DNA of 35,306 nucleotides from Bacteroidia bacterium (GTDB lineage Bacteria > Bacteroidota > Bacteroidia > AKYH767-A > OLB10): the NCBI GenBank assembly GCA_016788065.1, contig JAEUTI010000078.1, positions 1 to 35,306 on the forward strand. Reading direction: 5' to 3'. Position 1 is the first letter of the stretch. Every line of letters starts with the position of its first letter. The notes under the pieces are model-generated. The model was not told where the DNA came from, made no database searches, and was given only the letters and a program-made list of their open reading frames with translations. Made by a program: the position numbers and the translations under genes. Below, piece after piece: positions 8,466-17,276 of the stretch.

Positions 8466-9524
8466 ATGAAGAATATATTACTTATTGAAGATAATCTGGA
8501 AATGAGAGAAAATACTGCTGAAATACTGGAGCTCGCAGGCTACCATGTAATCAGTGGTGAAAATGGTAAAATTGGAGTTGATCTTGCTACCAAACATCTC
8601 CCGGATCTTATCATTTGTGATGTGATGATGCCGGAGCTCGATGGTTATGGTGTACTTCATATACTGAGTAAACATCCTAAGACTGCCGGAATTCCATTTA
8701 TCTTCCTAACAGCTAAAGCTGAAAAAGAAGATTTCCGTAAAGGAATGAATCTTGGTGCCGACGACTATATTACCAAACCATTCAATGATGTGGAATTACT
8801 GGATGCTATTGAAACGCGATTCCGTAAGACTGATATTCTCAAAAAAGAATTTGCCAAAAATGCAGAAGGCCTGGAAGATTTCATGAATAAAGCGGAATCT
8901 TTTGATGCTCTCATAAAACTAACCGGCGACAGAAAATGCAAAACGTTTAAGAAGAAAGATCCTGTATTTTCGGAAGGAAATTATCCTGCAGGTGTTTGGT
9001 TTATCAGCAAGGGAAAAGTGAAAACTTTTAAATCAAATGAAGATGGTAAAGAATACATTACCGGATTATATAAAGAAGGGGACTTCATTGGGTACACTGC
9101 TATTCTTGAAGATAGCAATCTGACGGAATCTGCTGCAGCTCTTGAAGAATCTGAAATATGTCTGATACAGCGTCAGGATTTTTTGACTTTGCTCTATACT
9201 AACCGAGAAGTAGCCAATAAATTTATAAAATTGCTTTCTGATAACCTGGTTGAGAAAGAAGAACGTTTACTGAGTCTTGCTTACAATTCTGTTCGCAAAC
9301 GTGTCGCTGAAGCATTGCTTATGTTACGCGACCGCTATAAAGAAGACAACAGAGACGAGTTCAGCATGCATATCTCTCGAGAAGACTTATCCAATATTGT
9401 TGGCACTGCTACCGAATCACTGATTCGTACATTATCAGATTTCAAAGAAGAAGGATTAATTGAACTGAAAGCAGGTCTGGTTCGCATTGTGGATGCCCGC
9501 AAGCTGGAACATATGAAATTCTGA
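8466..9524 (+). CDS. Response regulator with CRP/FNR-type output (REC-cNMP-HTH)
   Basis: 352 residues. The receiver domain (1-120) has the acidic pair E8 and D9, the phosphoacceptor D52 in CDVMMPELDG, T82 and K104 in YITKPF. A cyclic-nucleotide-binding-type beta roll follows at about 140-255, containing VFSEGNYPAGVWFISKG and YKEGDFIGY. A CRP-type winged helix lies at about 270-345, with the recognition segment SREDLSNIVGTATESLIRTL. The beta roll lacks a full cAMP-binding RxS phosphate cassette, and no FNR-type cysteine cluster is seen, so phosphorylation is probably the main input. REC-CRP fusions are known in Bacteroidota. The gene lies 71 nt after a PAS histidine kinase that is its likely partner. 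Targets are unknown; an oxygen, redox or sulfur response is an inference from family and neighbours. Confidence 0.9.
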   Translation: MKNILLIEDNLEMRENTAEILELAGYHVISGENGKIGVDLATKHLPDLIICDVMMPELDGYGVLHILSKHPKTAGIPFIFLTAKAEKEDFRKGMNLGADDYITKPFNDVELLDAIETRFRKTDILKKEFAKNAEGLEDFMNKAESFDALIKLTGDRKCKTFKKKDPVFSEGNYPAGVWFISKGKVKTFKSNEDGKEYITGLYKEGDFIGYTAILEDSNLTESAAALEESEICLIQRQDFLTLLYTNREVANKFIKLLSDNLVEKEERLLSLAYNSVRKRVAEALLMLRDRYKEDNRDEFSMHISREDLSNIVGTATESLIRTLSDFKEEGLIELKAGLVRIVDARKLEHMKF

Positions 9525-9566
9525 TTCATTTTACCAATTTATTACATAAAAATAATTCCCTAAGCA

Positions 9567-9596
9567 TTGCTTACTTAGCTAATTTACCTACTTTTA
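9567..9596 (+). promoter_or_regulatory. TTG-N19-TACTTTTA promoter
   Basis: TTG at 9567-9569 and TACTTTTA at 9589-9596 are 19 nt apart, the canonical Bacteroidota -33/-7 arrangement; only the last base of TAnnTTTG differs (A for G). The -7 box ends 22 nt before the ATG at 9619. Confidence 0.55.
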
Positions 9597-9618
9597 AACA
9601 GGTAAATACTGCTAAAGG

Positions 9619-11238
9619 ATGCCATTGACTTTGTTTCGTATTCCAATACAGGTTGAAGGGTTATTTTTTAATCTTCCATTACTTCTTGTCTTATTTGCTG
9701 CCTGCCATTTACCACTTGCCGCACAAACTCCATCATCAAACATAGGGTTTGAAACCGGAACATTTTCAAACTGGCAAGGTGCCACAGGAAGCTGTTGTCC
9801 AGTATTTGCACCCAACCAGGGAATTGTAAACGGGAGACACACAATTACTACAGGAAGTGGAATCGATACACTTTCCAACAATCTGATTCAACAGGTTTGC
9901 ACCGGTTCTGTTTATTCGGCTCAATTGGGAAATTCAGGTGGGGATGCTGAATCGGAACAGTTATATTTTCAGATGCTCATACCTGCCGATTCATTGATCC
10001 TTGCAGTGAAATATGCAGTGCTGCTTCAAAATGCACAACACCCGCCTTCCAAACAGCCACGTTTCCGGTATTCGATCACCTCAAGTGGAATTCCTTTAAC
10101 CGGATGTACCGAAAAATTGATACTAGCAGGAGATGCTACTATACCTTTTTTACATTATCAGGATATTGATATTTTACCTTGGCAAACAACTGCAATTGAC
10201 CTGAGTGGAAAAACCGGTGATACTTTAAAGATAACTTTTGAAACAGGCGATTGCGAACCGGGGGGACATTTTGGTTATGCTTATGTCGATTTGATGTTGT
10301 TGCCTAAAAAAATAGAATTGCATGGATGCAATCCTGATGGGAGCTTAAATGCAATTGTTGCTTCCGGTTTAGATGGGATATGGATGAATGGTTCTGCAAC
10401 GGACTCCATTCATGTTGCAAATCCTGACAACATAAATGATATCTATTATGTGCTCAACGCAAACAGCGATTGCGAGTTGACTATCTATGCAGCACCTGAA
10501 GTACTGCTTCCATCAAGCGAATTTACATTTACTGAAATGTGTGTGCAACAAGTAGCATTCGCAGCCATCAACAGCATAAACAATACATTGGTATGGGATT
10601 TTGGAGATGGGAATAATGCGATTGATTCCAATTTTATTCATCAATATAATTCTCCGGGAAATTATGAAGTTGTACTTACTGCCACAAGCACCAATAATTG
10701 TTTCTCCACCACTTTGCAGCAACTCATTGTCCACGAAAATCCGGAAGCACTGTTTTCTTCAGCTGATACCTGTTCAGGAATACCGATAACTTTAAAAAAT
10801 GAATCACAGGATGCCGAAACTTATTTCTGGTATTTGAATGGAAACTTGAGTGACACTATTGAAAACCCTGTCAATTTGATTCTCAGTGAAGGGATGCAAA
10901 CCTTGCAATTAATCGCAGCAAATAATATTGGGTGTAGTGACACTTCCAGCGCTACATTAAATATCAAATCTCAAATTGAATGCCTGTTTCCGGAAAGTTA
11001 TCTTTATATTCCCAATGCTTTTACACCAAACGGAGATGGCATAAATGAAATATTTAAAATCATTAACCTGGAAAACGATCAGGAATACAAAATATTTAAC
11101 CGATTCGGACAAATGCTATACTCCGGAAATTCCTGGAATGGCACCTTTGAAAATAAAGATTGTGAAGCCGGTGTTTATCTAGTCAGTTTTCAACACAACA
11201 AAAAGCTTCATCAGCAAACCATTTCTTTATTGAAATAA
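9619..11238 (+). CDS. Secreted PKD-domain protein with T9SS sorting domain
   Basis: 539 residues. An N-terminal hydrophobic segment ending in LAAQ near residue 36 is a signal peptide. Residues about 40-230 form a beta-rich, concanavalin-like region (SNIGFETGTFSNWQG, then QLGNSGGDAESEQLYF) of unknown function. A PKD domain at about 300-370 carries the hallmark VWDFGDG and NYEVVLTATS; a second, weaker PKD-like unit follows at about 372-450. The last 85 residues begin YIPNAFTPNGDGINE and contain YKIFNRFGQMLY and WNG, which is the gliding-motility-associated type B sorting domain recognised by the type IX secretion system. The protein is therefore expected to be exported to the cell surface or medium. 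Its stop directly abuts the stop of the convergent GH16 gene. Confidence 0.88.
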   Translation: MPLTLFRIPIQVEGLFFNLPLLLVLFAACHLPLAAQTPSSNIGFETGTFSNWQGATGSCCPVFAPNQGIVNGRHTITTGSGIDTLSNNLIQQVCTGSVYSAQLGNSGGDAESEQLYFQMLIPADSLILAVKYAVLLQNAQHPPSKQPRFRYSITSSGIPLTGCTEKLILAGDATIPFLHYQDIDILPWQTTAIDLSGKTGDTLKITFETGDCEPGGHFGYAYVDLMLLPKKIELHGCNPDGSLNAIVASGLDGIWMNGSATDSIHVANPDNINDIYYVLNANSDCELTIYAAPEVLLPSSEFTFTEMCVQQVAFAAINSINNTLVWDFGDGNNAIDSNFIHQYNSPGNYEVVLTATSTNNCFSTTLQQLIVHENPEALFSSADTCSGIPITLKNESQDAETYFWYLNGNLSDTIENPVNLILSEGMQTLQLIAANNIGCSDTSSATLNIKSQIECLFPESYLYIPNAFTPNGDGINEIFKIINLENDQEYKIFNRFGQMLYSGNSWNGTFENKDCEAGVYLVSFQHNKKLHQQTISLLK

Positions 11239-12450
11239 TTATAGAATTTCTTCAATAATTTTTCCATTGGCCTTGATACGGATTTTGCTCCCTCTTTCAG
11301 AATTTTCGAAACGGTAAGTATCATCAGCCGCATTAGCCTGTTGATACAATTGCTTTCCATCTTTTGAAAGAACCTCCACAACAACCGCTGATGATTTATT
11401 TCCATTCACTGTAAGCACATAACTATTCTTTGCTTGTTGCGATAAGGTCACAAACAATGAATTTATTTTCAGTTTGGCATTTTTAAATTCAGGACGCTTC
11501 TTCTTTACTAAAACAGAGGATGAAGTTTTCAATGGAGAATTCTCGAAATAACCTGATAATTTTCCAGATGGTGGTGTGTTTCCAAAATACCTGATATAAT
11601 CTAATTGTAATTTTGCAGGGAACCGGGTGGTATTATCAGGTACGGGACCAAAGGGCCCGCCATCAGAAGGTATAGCAAGGTTGGCAATGATCCACATCGG
11701 ATTTGAAAAATTTCCTTTCCAGTAAGCAATTCCTTTCCCATTCAAATACCAGATTAAATAACCTGGTTGCCATTCAAGGCCCACTACATTAAAGCCCTCC
11801 TGCCATCCTGCAGAAGTCGTAAGGTAATCGCCCCAATTTTTTCGCACCAATCCCAAGGTGGTTTTATAATTATTGCACCCCGATTTACAATGTACATCCA
11901 CATGAATATCTTTATTTCGCTCGCCTTTAATTTCAAAAATATCGATCTCCTCATTTTCCACTCCGGCATAGAGCCAGAAGGCAGGCCATAAACCTTTACC
12001 GGCATCCGACATGAAACGAGTTTCATAATAACCATAATGAAACTTCTGCTTTGAAAAAATCATACCACTTGAATACTTGAATGTTTGTTCATTCTTACCA
12101 ACCACATCCTCTTTACATTTCAAGGCATAATTCGCATCTTCCCAGGAAAGCACTTTCTCAGTCACTGTTTCTTTCCTTGCAATGAGCGAAAGAATTCCAT
12201 CTTTCAATTCATAATTTTTCCAGTCAGAATAAAATTGCTGTTCTTTATTACAAAATAAATTCCTTCCCCATGGATACGACGATTGCCAAAAAGAAGTATC
12301 AGGTTCCGGCGCAGTAAACTCATCACCACCCTGGTAATACCATTTCTGAACACCATCATCGGTTACCTTCCAGATGCGTTGCGCATGAATGAAATTACTT
12401 TCAAAAATAAAAAGTACACTGGTCAGAAGGAGTAGAAATTTAAACTTCAT
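11239..12450 (-). CDS. Secreted glycoside hydrolase family 16 protein (beta-glucanase/laminarinase-like)
   Basis: 403 residues with a signal peptide ending in FIHAQ near residue 24. Residues about 35-290 are a GH16 jelly roll. The catalytic motif EIDIFE supplies E168 as nucleophile and E173 as acid/base, preceded by GKGLWPAFWL as in laminarinases and lichenases. Conserved GWQEGFNVVGLEWQPGYLIWYLNG and the PMWIIANLAIP strand are also present. GH16 enzymes cut beta-1,3 or beta-1,3/1,4 glucans or related galactans; the exact substrate cannot be read here. The last 80 residues form a small beta domain (VVVEVLSKDGKQLYQ) that resembles a T9SS sorting region but lacks the strongest hallmarks. The gene is convergent with the PKD gene, stop to stop, and divergent from the TSUP permease gene. 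Confidence 0.87.
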   Translation of the reverse strand: MKFKFLLLLTSVLFIFESNFIHAQRIWKVTDDGVQKWYYQGGDEFTAPEPDTSFWQSSYPWGRNLFCNKEQQFYSDWKNYELKDGILSLIARKETVTEKVLSWEDANYALKCKEDVVGKNEQTFKYSSGMIFSKQKFHYGYYETRFMSDAGKGLWPAFWLYAGVENEEIDIFEIKGERNKDIHVDVHCKSGCNNYKTTLGLVRKNWGDYLTTSAGWQEGFNVVGLEWQPGYLIWYLNGKGIAYWKGNFSNPMWIIANLAIPSDGGPFGPVPDNTTRFPAKLQLDYIRYFGNTPPSGKLSGYFENSPLKTSSSVLVKKKRPEFKNAKLKINSLFVTLSQQAKNSYVLTVNGNKSSAVVVEVLSKDGKQLYQQANAADDTYRFENSERGSKIRIKANGKIIEEIL

Positions 12451-12470
12451 AAAATTCGATTAAGAGGGAA

Positions 12471-12478
12471 CTAAAATA
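12471..12478 (-). promoter_or_regulatory. TATTTTAG promoter-like box for the GH16 gene
   Basis: On the minus strand CTATTTTAG ends 20 nt before the ATG at 12450. The word and spacing match those before the genes starting at 6248 and 8466. Confidence 0.4.
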
Positions 12479-12490
12479 GAAATAAAAAAC

Positions 12491-12498
12491 TAATTTTG
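12491..12498 (+). promoter_or_regulatory. Bacteroidota -7 box TAATTTTG, 5 nt before the TSUP ATG
   Basis: TAATTTTG fits TAnnTTTG exactly and is separated from the ATG at 12504 by TTCTG only. It lies in the 53-nt gap shared with the divergent GH16 gene. The transcript would have essentially no leader. No TTG -33 element is obvious. Confidence 0.55.
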
Positions 12499-12503
12499 TT
12501 CTG

Positions 12504-13280
12504 ATGGAGGCTATACTTATCATTTGTGCAACTGCATTTATCGGCTCCGGACTTACATTAGTCTCCGGTTTCGGACTAGGCACATTGCTGGTACCTGTTT
12601 TCGGATTGTTTTTCCCGATTGAAATTGCCATTTCACTTACTGCAATTGTCCATTTTCTAAATAATCTTTTCAAATTAGCGTTGGTTGGCAGAAATGCAGA
12701 TAAAGGCATTCTTGTCAGGTTCGGTATTCCATCCATATTTGCAGCTGTGGCCGGCGCTTATATGTTAACCCAAATCAGTGACATACCGGCAGTTTACGAC
12801 TATCAAATTGGCAACAGCACTTACCAATTGTTGCCTGTAAAAATGGTAATTGGTTCACTACTAGCAATTTTTGCTTTACTGGAACTTTGGCCATCATTCC
12901 GGAAACTAGAAATTCATTCCCGCCACTTACCTTTTGGAGGCTTACTCAGCGGCTTTTTCGGCGGTCTATCCGGAAATCAGGGTGCATTGCGATCTGCATT
13001 TTTAATAAAATCGGGCCTAACTAAGGAATCTTACATTGGCACGGGCGTAGTACTGGCTTGCTTTATTGACATTTCCAGACTAACCATTTATGGTTCGGGG
13101 TTTACATCCGATTTTAATACGCTCCCCGGAATGTTGTTAGTTGCAGCTACATTATCGGCTTTTGCAGGGGCTTGGCTGGGTAATAAGTGGCTAAAAAAGA
13201 CCACCTTCAGCAGTGTCAGAACCCTGGTGACTCTTTTTCTGCTTGTGTTTGCCATTGCACTGTTTGCAGGATTAATTTAG
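12504..13280 (+). CDS. TauE/SafE (TSUP) family membrane permease
   Basis: 258 residues, almost all hydrophobic, with about seven to eight transmembrane segments. The N-terminal GSGLTLVSGFGLGTLLVP and the internal pseudo-repeat LLSGFFGGLSGNQGALRSAF are the two signature loops of the TauE/SafE, or TSUP, family, whose members move sulfite, sulfonates or other organic anions across the inner membrane. The length is normal. The substrate cannot be assigned; the persulfide dioxygenase gene about 6 kb away makes sulfite export an attractive but unproven idea. It stands alone between a divergent GH16 gene and a separately promoted response regulator. Confidence 0.85.
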   Translation: MEAILIICATAFIGSGLTLVSGFGLGTLLVPVFGLFFPIEIAISLTAIVHFLNNLFKLALVGRNADKGILVRFGIPSIFAAVAGAYMLTQISDIPAVYDYQIGNSTYQLLPVKMVIGSLLAIFALLELWPSFRKLEIHSRHLPFGGLLSGFFGGLSGNQGALRSAFLIKSGLTKESYIGTGVVLACFIDISRLTIYGSGFTSDFNTLPGMLLVAATLSAFAGAWLGNKWLKKTTFSSVRTLVTLFLLVFAIALFAGLI

Positions 13281-13305
13281 CTGAAAAATTGAAGAAAATC
13301 CTCAT

Positions 13306-13334
13306 TTGAGGTTAATAAATATGTTGTATCTTTA
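13306..13334 (+). promoter_or_regulatory. TTG-N18-TATCTTTA promoter of the LuxR-type regulator operon
   Basis: TTG at 13306-13308 and TATCTTTA at 13327-13334 are 18 nt apart, within the Bacteroidota range; one base of the -7 box departs from TAnnTTTG. It precedes the ATG at 13392 by 57 nt and would serve both the regulator and the abutting kinase gene. Confidence 0.5.
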
Positions 13335-13391
13335 TAAGCTACAATCAGCCTTTCCTAACGACAACATAAAATAGCAAAGCTTCATTTCAAC

Positions 13392-14051
13392 ATGCAAAAT
13401 TCTTCCGAAAAACCCAAATTATTAATAGTTGACGATCACGCAATTATACGCCGCGGTTTAAAATTCATCCTCGAATCAAATTTCAATATTCATGAATTTC
13501 AGGAAACAGAATCTTGCAAAGGATTACGGACGATGCTTACAACCCAGAAATTCTCGCATCTTATACTCGACATGCAACTTACCGACGGTAACGTAATTGA
13601 AATGTTGAATGAGATTATTGAAACATATCCTACCATGAGCATATTGGTTTACACCATGAGCCCGGAAGAAATTTTTGGAAGCAGAATCATGAACATGGGT
13701 GTATCGGGATTTTTAAATAAGCAAGCCGACGAAAAAGAAGTAATTGTTGCACTCACCAGTTTTTTTACCGGCAAAAAATATTGCAGTGCCACTGTCAAAG
13801 AACTGATGTCCGCAAAACCTTCAGGAGAAAAATCACAGGATCCATTCAAAGAGCTTTCTGAAAGGGAACTCACTGTGATGAATTATTTGCTAAAGGGCGA
13901 AGGAATAAAGGAAATAAGTGGCAGACTAAATATCAAATCATCAACTGTTGCAACATTCAAAGCACGTATTTTCAATAAACTTGGAGTATCCAATATTATT
14001 GATTTGAAAAATCTGGCCGAGATCTATAAATTCAGACATCCGGTTCAATAA
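13392..14051 (+). CDS. NarL/FixJ-type response regulator (REC-LuxR HTH)
   Basis: 219 residues. The receiver domain (8-125) has the acidic pair D14 and D15, phosphoacceptor D60 in LILDMQL, T88 and K110 in FLNKQA. The LuxR-type helix-turn-helix at about 153-212 shows ELSERELTVMNYLLKGEGIKEI-type helices and the recognition segment IKSSTVATFKARIFNKLGV. It should bind DNA as a phosphorylation-dependent dimer. Its stop codon is followed with no gap by the ATG of a large sensor kinase, so the two are very probably translated from one message and form a cognate pair. Confidence 0.92.
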   Translation: MQNSSEKPKLLIVDDHAIIRRGLKFILESNFNIHEFQETESCKGLRTMLTTQKFSHLILDMQLTDGNVIEMLNEIIETYPTMSILVYTMSPEEIFGSRIMNMGVSGFLNKQADEKEVIVALTSFFTGKKYCSATVKELMSAKPSGEKSQDPFKELSERELTVMNYLLKGEGIKEISGRLNIKSSTVATFKARIFNKLGVSNIIDLKNLAEIYKFRHPVQ

Positions 14052-17000
14052 ATGAGAGGCAGTGCCAATTTTTTTACTGCAATGTTGCCATTCCGGAAAC
14101 AGCTGCTTTACCGGGGAATATTTCTGTTATTCATTTTATCAGGCATTGCACATACTATTCTTGCACAAACAGAGACCGAATACACTATTAAGCGTTATTC
14201 ATCCAAAAACGGTTTGCCGCAAAATAGTATCAAGTCGATGGCAATGGATGATAAACGATTCCTTTGGCTGTCAACAGAAGGAGGTTTGGTTCGTTTTGAT
14301 GGACAACAGTTTAAAGTTTACAATCAATCCAATCATCCAGGTATCCGGAATAACAGGTTCATGTCTATAAAGAAAACTAAAGACAATCACCTGGTAGTAA
14401 ATGAGTGGCGTGGAAATACTTTCGGTATTAAAGGCGGAAAAATTTCACAGATTTTATCCTGGAGTGAAGAGCTTCCTTCTGAAGCAACTATTGCCGGCGG
14501 TATCCCTAATGTGGACTTCCTTAAAACGATGAAGAAAGATACCATTGCGGGCATCCCAACGACTCAACTCACCTCCTACCCTGTTTATATTTTTAGCTTT
14601 ACTGCGGACAGATATGCTATCAGAACCTTAGATGGCATCAAATTTTTCAGAGAAAATAAATTTGAGAAAGATATTTTCGTTGGTGCTAATGTAATACATG
14701 AAATATTCCTGTGCGAAGGAATCATTTTTTTTATTGACAAAAACAAGGAATGGTTTTATGTAGATGCCGATAACAACCGCATTGTTCGAACTAAACTTAT
14801 CGGAAGTATTCCTGATGATGTAGTTAAGAAATATTCATTTACAAAGAGTATCATCTGGAGTAATGCCTATCCTGATGTGTACATGAAAATTCAGAACAAC
14901 TTACATCAAATTCGTTTCGACAGCACAACTGCATCTTTAACTTCAATTTTAATTACTTCCAGATTACCTAACAGCTGTCAGGTTTCTGATGCATTCTACG
15001 ATGAGAAAAGTCGTAGTTTATTTGTAGGAACCGACACTAAAGGATTGTATGTTTTTAAAAAATCAATATTTAAAACGTTAATTTATGATGACCCCAATGT
15101 AGGTCTTAATAATTCATACTACAGTCAGATTCCAATCGACAGCAATACTGTTTTTTCAGGTTATCGACGGGAATTTACGATAAAAGGTGGAAAACCATCT
15201 GATCTTCCCCTAATAAAATACAATCCGGAAAATTTACTGGTCGATAAAAATAATACTGTTTGGTATTCAAATCAGAATATTATTTACAAATATTCCATTC
15301 CGCAAAAATCCAACACACAAATTGCTACCAATATGCGTGGCGACTTTACCTGTTTTCGCGAACAAGGAGATTCCATTTTAGCAGCCCACTTCGACGTGGT
15401 TGGGTTCGTTAAAGATTCCAGTTTTGTTGTGTTGGCAAAGACACCTGATGATTTTCCGGATTCCAGAATTGAAGATATTCTGATTGGTCCCGACAACCGC
15501 ATCTGGATTGCCAAATGCAATGGGGTAATGGCATGTACTCCCGGCAAAGATAAGTTCAGGTTCATCCCCGGACTGGAAGGCGTTTGCGCAAGGGTATTGT
15601 TTAAGGATCAGGGAAATATTTTTATTGGCACCTATGGCAATGGATATTTCATCTGGAAAGATGGCAAACTAATGAAGCCGCCACTGGATAGAAATAAATT
15701 CCTATCCCATGCACACAGCTTCCTAATTGATAAAAACAATTACCTGTGGATGTCGACAAATAAAGGTTTGTTTCGTGTGCCATACCAACAGGTATTGAGC
15801 TATATAGAGGACACGACAAATACTTTGCAGTATGAATATTTTGGTGACGATGACGGAATCTTAAACACCGAATTCAACGGTGGCTGTACACCCTCGGTAG
15901 TTCGGCTAAAAAATGGTTATGTTTCTTATCCAACTATGGAAGGTCTGGTGTGGTTTGTACCGGAAAGCATACCTTCCACCACTTCTGATGAAGAAATACT
16001 TATTGACGACATTTATATTGATGGCACACTGGTTGAATCTAATACGCTTTCTATTCCTCCAAACCATCAAATGATTAAAATAAATTACTCAACTCCATAT
16101 TGGGGAAATAACACCAATCTGGAACTTGAATATCAACTAAAGGGATACAGCGATCAGTGGAATGATCTTGATGCAGAACAAACCAGTATTAACTTTTCAA
16201 GTCTTCCTTCCGGGAATTATAAATTACTAATCCGAAAATTAAATATATCATCGGACGGAAACTACATTGCCGCAGAATTGAATTTTGAAGTTAAGAAACA
16301 CATTTACGAAACTTTTCTTTTTCAATTTTTAGTTACAATTGGTCTGCTATCATTAATTATTTATTTATTCCGCTTAAATACGGCACGTGTCAGGAATAAA
16401 AACATTCAGCTCGAACAAAGGATTGCTGAACGAACCAAAGAACTCCAGTTAGCAAATCATAAGCTTGAAGAGAATATTGAAGTACTTGCTGAACAGGAAT
16501 TATACCTTAAGGAATCGATCAGTACAAAGGATAAGCTGATATCGGTAATTTCCCATGATATCATTACACCTTTAAAATTCATTTCCATGGTTTCACGGAT
16601 TTCAAAGAAAAATCCGGATATGATCGATCGTTCGAAACTGATTGAAAGTATGAATGATATTGAGTTTGCATCTGATAAACTTTACAACAATGCAAAAAAT
16701 ATCCTTGACTGGATGAAATTTCAGAACAACAAAATTAATCCACAGCTTCACCATATTGCCGTGCATGAATACATTGATGAAATCATTGAGCCTTTAAAAG
16801 GTATGGCCGATATCAAACATATCAGCATCATCAATCATGTGAACGAAGAGGATATCATAATTACCGATCGTAACATTTTCATGATCATTTTGCAAAATGT
16901 GCTTACCAATGCCATTAAGTACACGGAAAAAGGCCGCATTCAATTTTCAGCAGCAGCCGACCATCTAAAATATACGATCACTGTGGAAGATACCGGCATT

Positions 17001-17222
17001 GGAATGTCAAAGGAAACTCTCGATGAGATTCAGCGGATAAAAACAGGAGCTGCTTCCGATACGAAACGAATTAAACGTGATACTGATATTGGCAATCAGC
17101 TCGGCTATATAATTATCTCAGATTTGTTGGATATGATTGGTGGCGATTTTAAAATTGTCAGCTTCCCGGGCATCGGAAGTAAAGTGACCATCATCATTCC
17201 GCAAAGCGAAAATAACGAATAA
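14052..17222 (+). CDS. Large propeller-type sensor histidine kinase (Reg_prop, Y_Y_Y, HisKA, HATPase)
   Basis: 1056 residues. A signal peptide or anchor ends in TILAQ near residue 39. Residues about 45-660 form a periplasmic two-component-regulator beta propeller (NGLPQNSIKSMAMDDKRFLW, later DGILNTEFNGGC). A Y_Y_Y domain follows at about 670-745, then one transmembrane helix at about 753-775 and a coiled coil. The phosphoacceptor motif SHDIITPL has H835. The ATPase domain shows NVLTNAIKY and DTGIGM; the G2 region reads GNQLGYII. There is no C-terminal receiver or AraC domain, so this is not a one-piece hybrid system; its partner is the LuxR-type regulator directly upstream. The start abuts the regulator stop; an ATG at 14082 is an alternative that gives a tighter signal peptide. 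Related propeller kinases sense polysaccharide fragments, but many have other ligands. Confidence 0.9.
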   Translation: MRGSANFFTAMLPFRKQLLYRGIFLLFILSGIAHTILAQTETEYTIKRYSSKNGLPQNSIKSMAMDDKRFLWLSTEGGLVRFDGQQFKVYNQSNHPGIRNNRFMSIKKTKDNHLVVNEWRGNTFGIKGGKISQILSWSEELPSEATIAGGIPNVDFLKTMKKDTIAGIPTTQLTSYPVYIFSFTADRYAIRTLDGIKFFRENKFEKDIFVGANVIHEIFLCEGIIFFIDKNKEWFYVDADNNRIVRTKLIGSIPDDVVKKYSFTKSIIWSNAYPDVYMKIQNNLHQIRFDSTTASLTSILITSRLPNSCQVSDAFYDEKSRSLFVGTDTKGLYVFKKSIFKTLIYDDPNVGLNNSYYSQIPIDSNTVFSGYRREFTIKGGKPSDLPLIKYNPENLLVDKNNTVWYSNQNIIYKYSIPQKSNTQIATNMRGDFTCFREQGDSILAAHFDVVGFVKDSSFVVLAKTPDDFPDSRIEDILIGPDNRIWIAKCNGVMACTPGKDKFRFIPGLEGVCARVLFKDQGNIFIGTYGNGYFIWKDGKLMKPPLDRNKFLSHAHSFLIDKNNYLWMSTNKGLFRVPYQQVLSYIEDTTNTLQYEYFGDDDGILNTEFNGGCTPSVVRLKNGYVSYPTMEGLVWFVPESIPSTTSDEEILIDDIYIDGTLVESNTLSIPPNHQMIKINYSTPYWGNNTNLELEYQLKGYSDQWNDLDAEQTSINFSSLPSGNYKLLIRKLNISSDGNYIAAELNFEVKKHIYETFLFQFLVTIGLLSLIIYLFRLNTARVRNKNIQLEQRIAERTKELQLANHKLEENIEVLAEQELYLKESISTKDKLISVISHDIITPLKFISMVSRISKKNPDMIDRSKLIESMNDIEFASDKLYNNAKNILDWMKFQNNKINPQLHHIAVHEYIDEIIEPLKGMADIKHISIINHVNEEDIIITDRNIFMIILQNVLTNAIKYTEKGRIQFSAAADHLKYTITVEDTGIGMSKETLDEIQRIKTGAASDTKRIKRDTDIGNQLGYIIISDLLDMIGGDFKIVSFPGIGSKVTIIIPQSENNE

Positions 17223-17254
17223 AAAAAACCGGCTGACACCAAGGCCAACCGGTT
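17219..17254 (-). terminator. Intrinsic terminator of the atp operon
   Basis: Read on the minus strand, AACCGGTTGG pairs with a CAGCCGGTT arm: six perfect pairs at the base (AACCGG/CCGGTT), then a mismatch and further pairs. A run of eight T follows directly. This is a textbook rho-independent terminator 22 nt after the atpG stop. The T-run overlaps the stop codon of the convergent sensor kinase. Confidence 0.85.
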
Positions 17255-17276
17255 GTAACGGGGGTAATTGATACAA

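Noticed and set aside
3832..9524. A single co-transcribed sulfur-metabolism operon
   Set aside because: The genes lie on both strands and each has its own promoter-like box; only a functional association can be suggested.
13302..13313. CCTCATTTGAGG as a terminator after the TSUP gene
   Set aside because: The stem is only 4-5 bp, has no T-run, and overlaps the -33 element of the next promoter.
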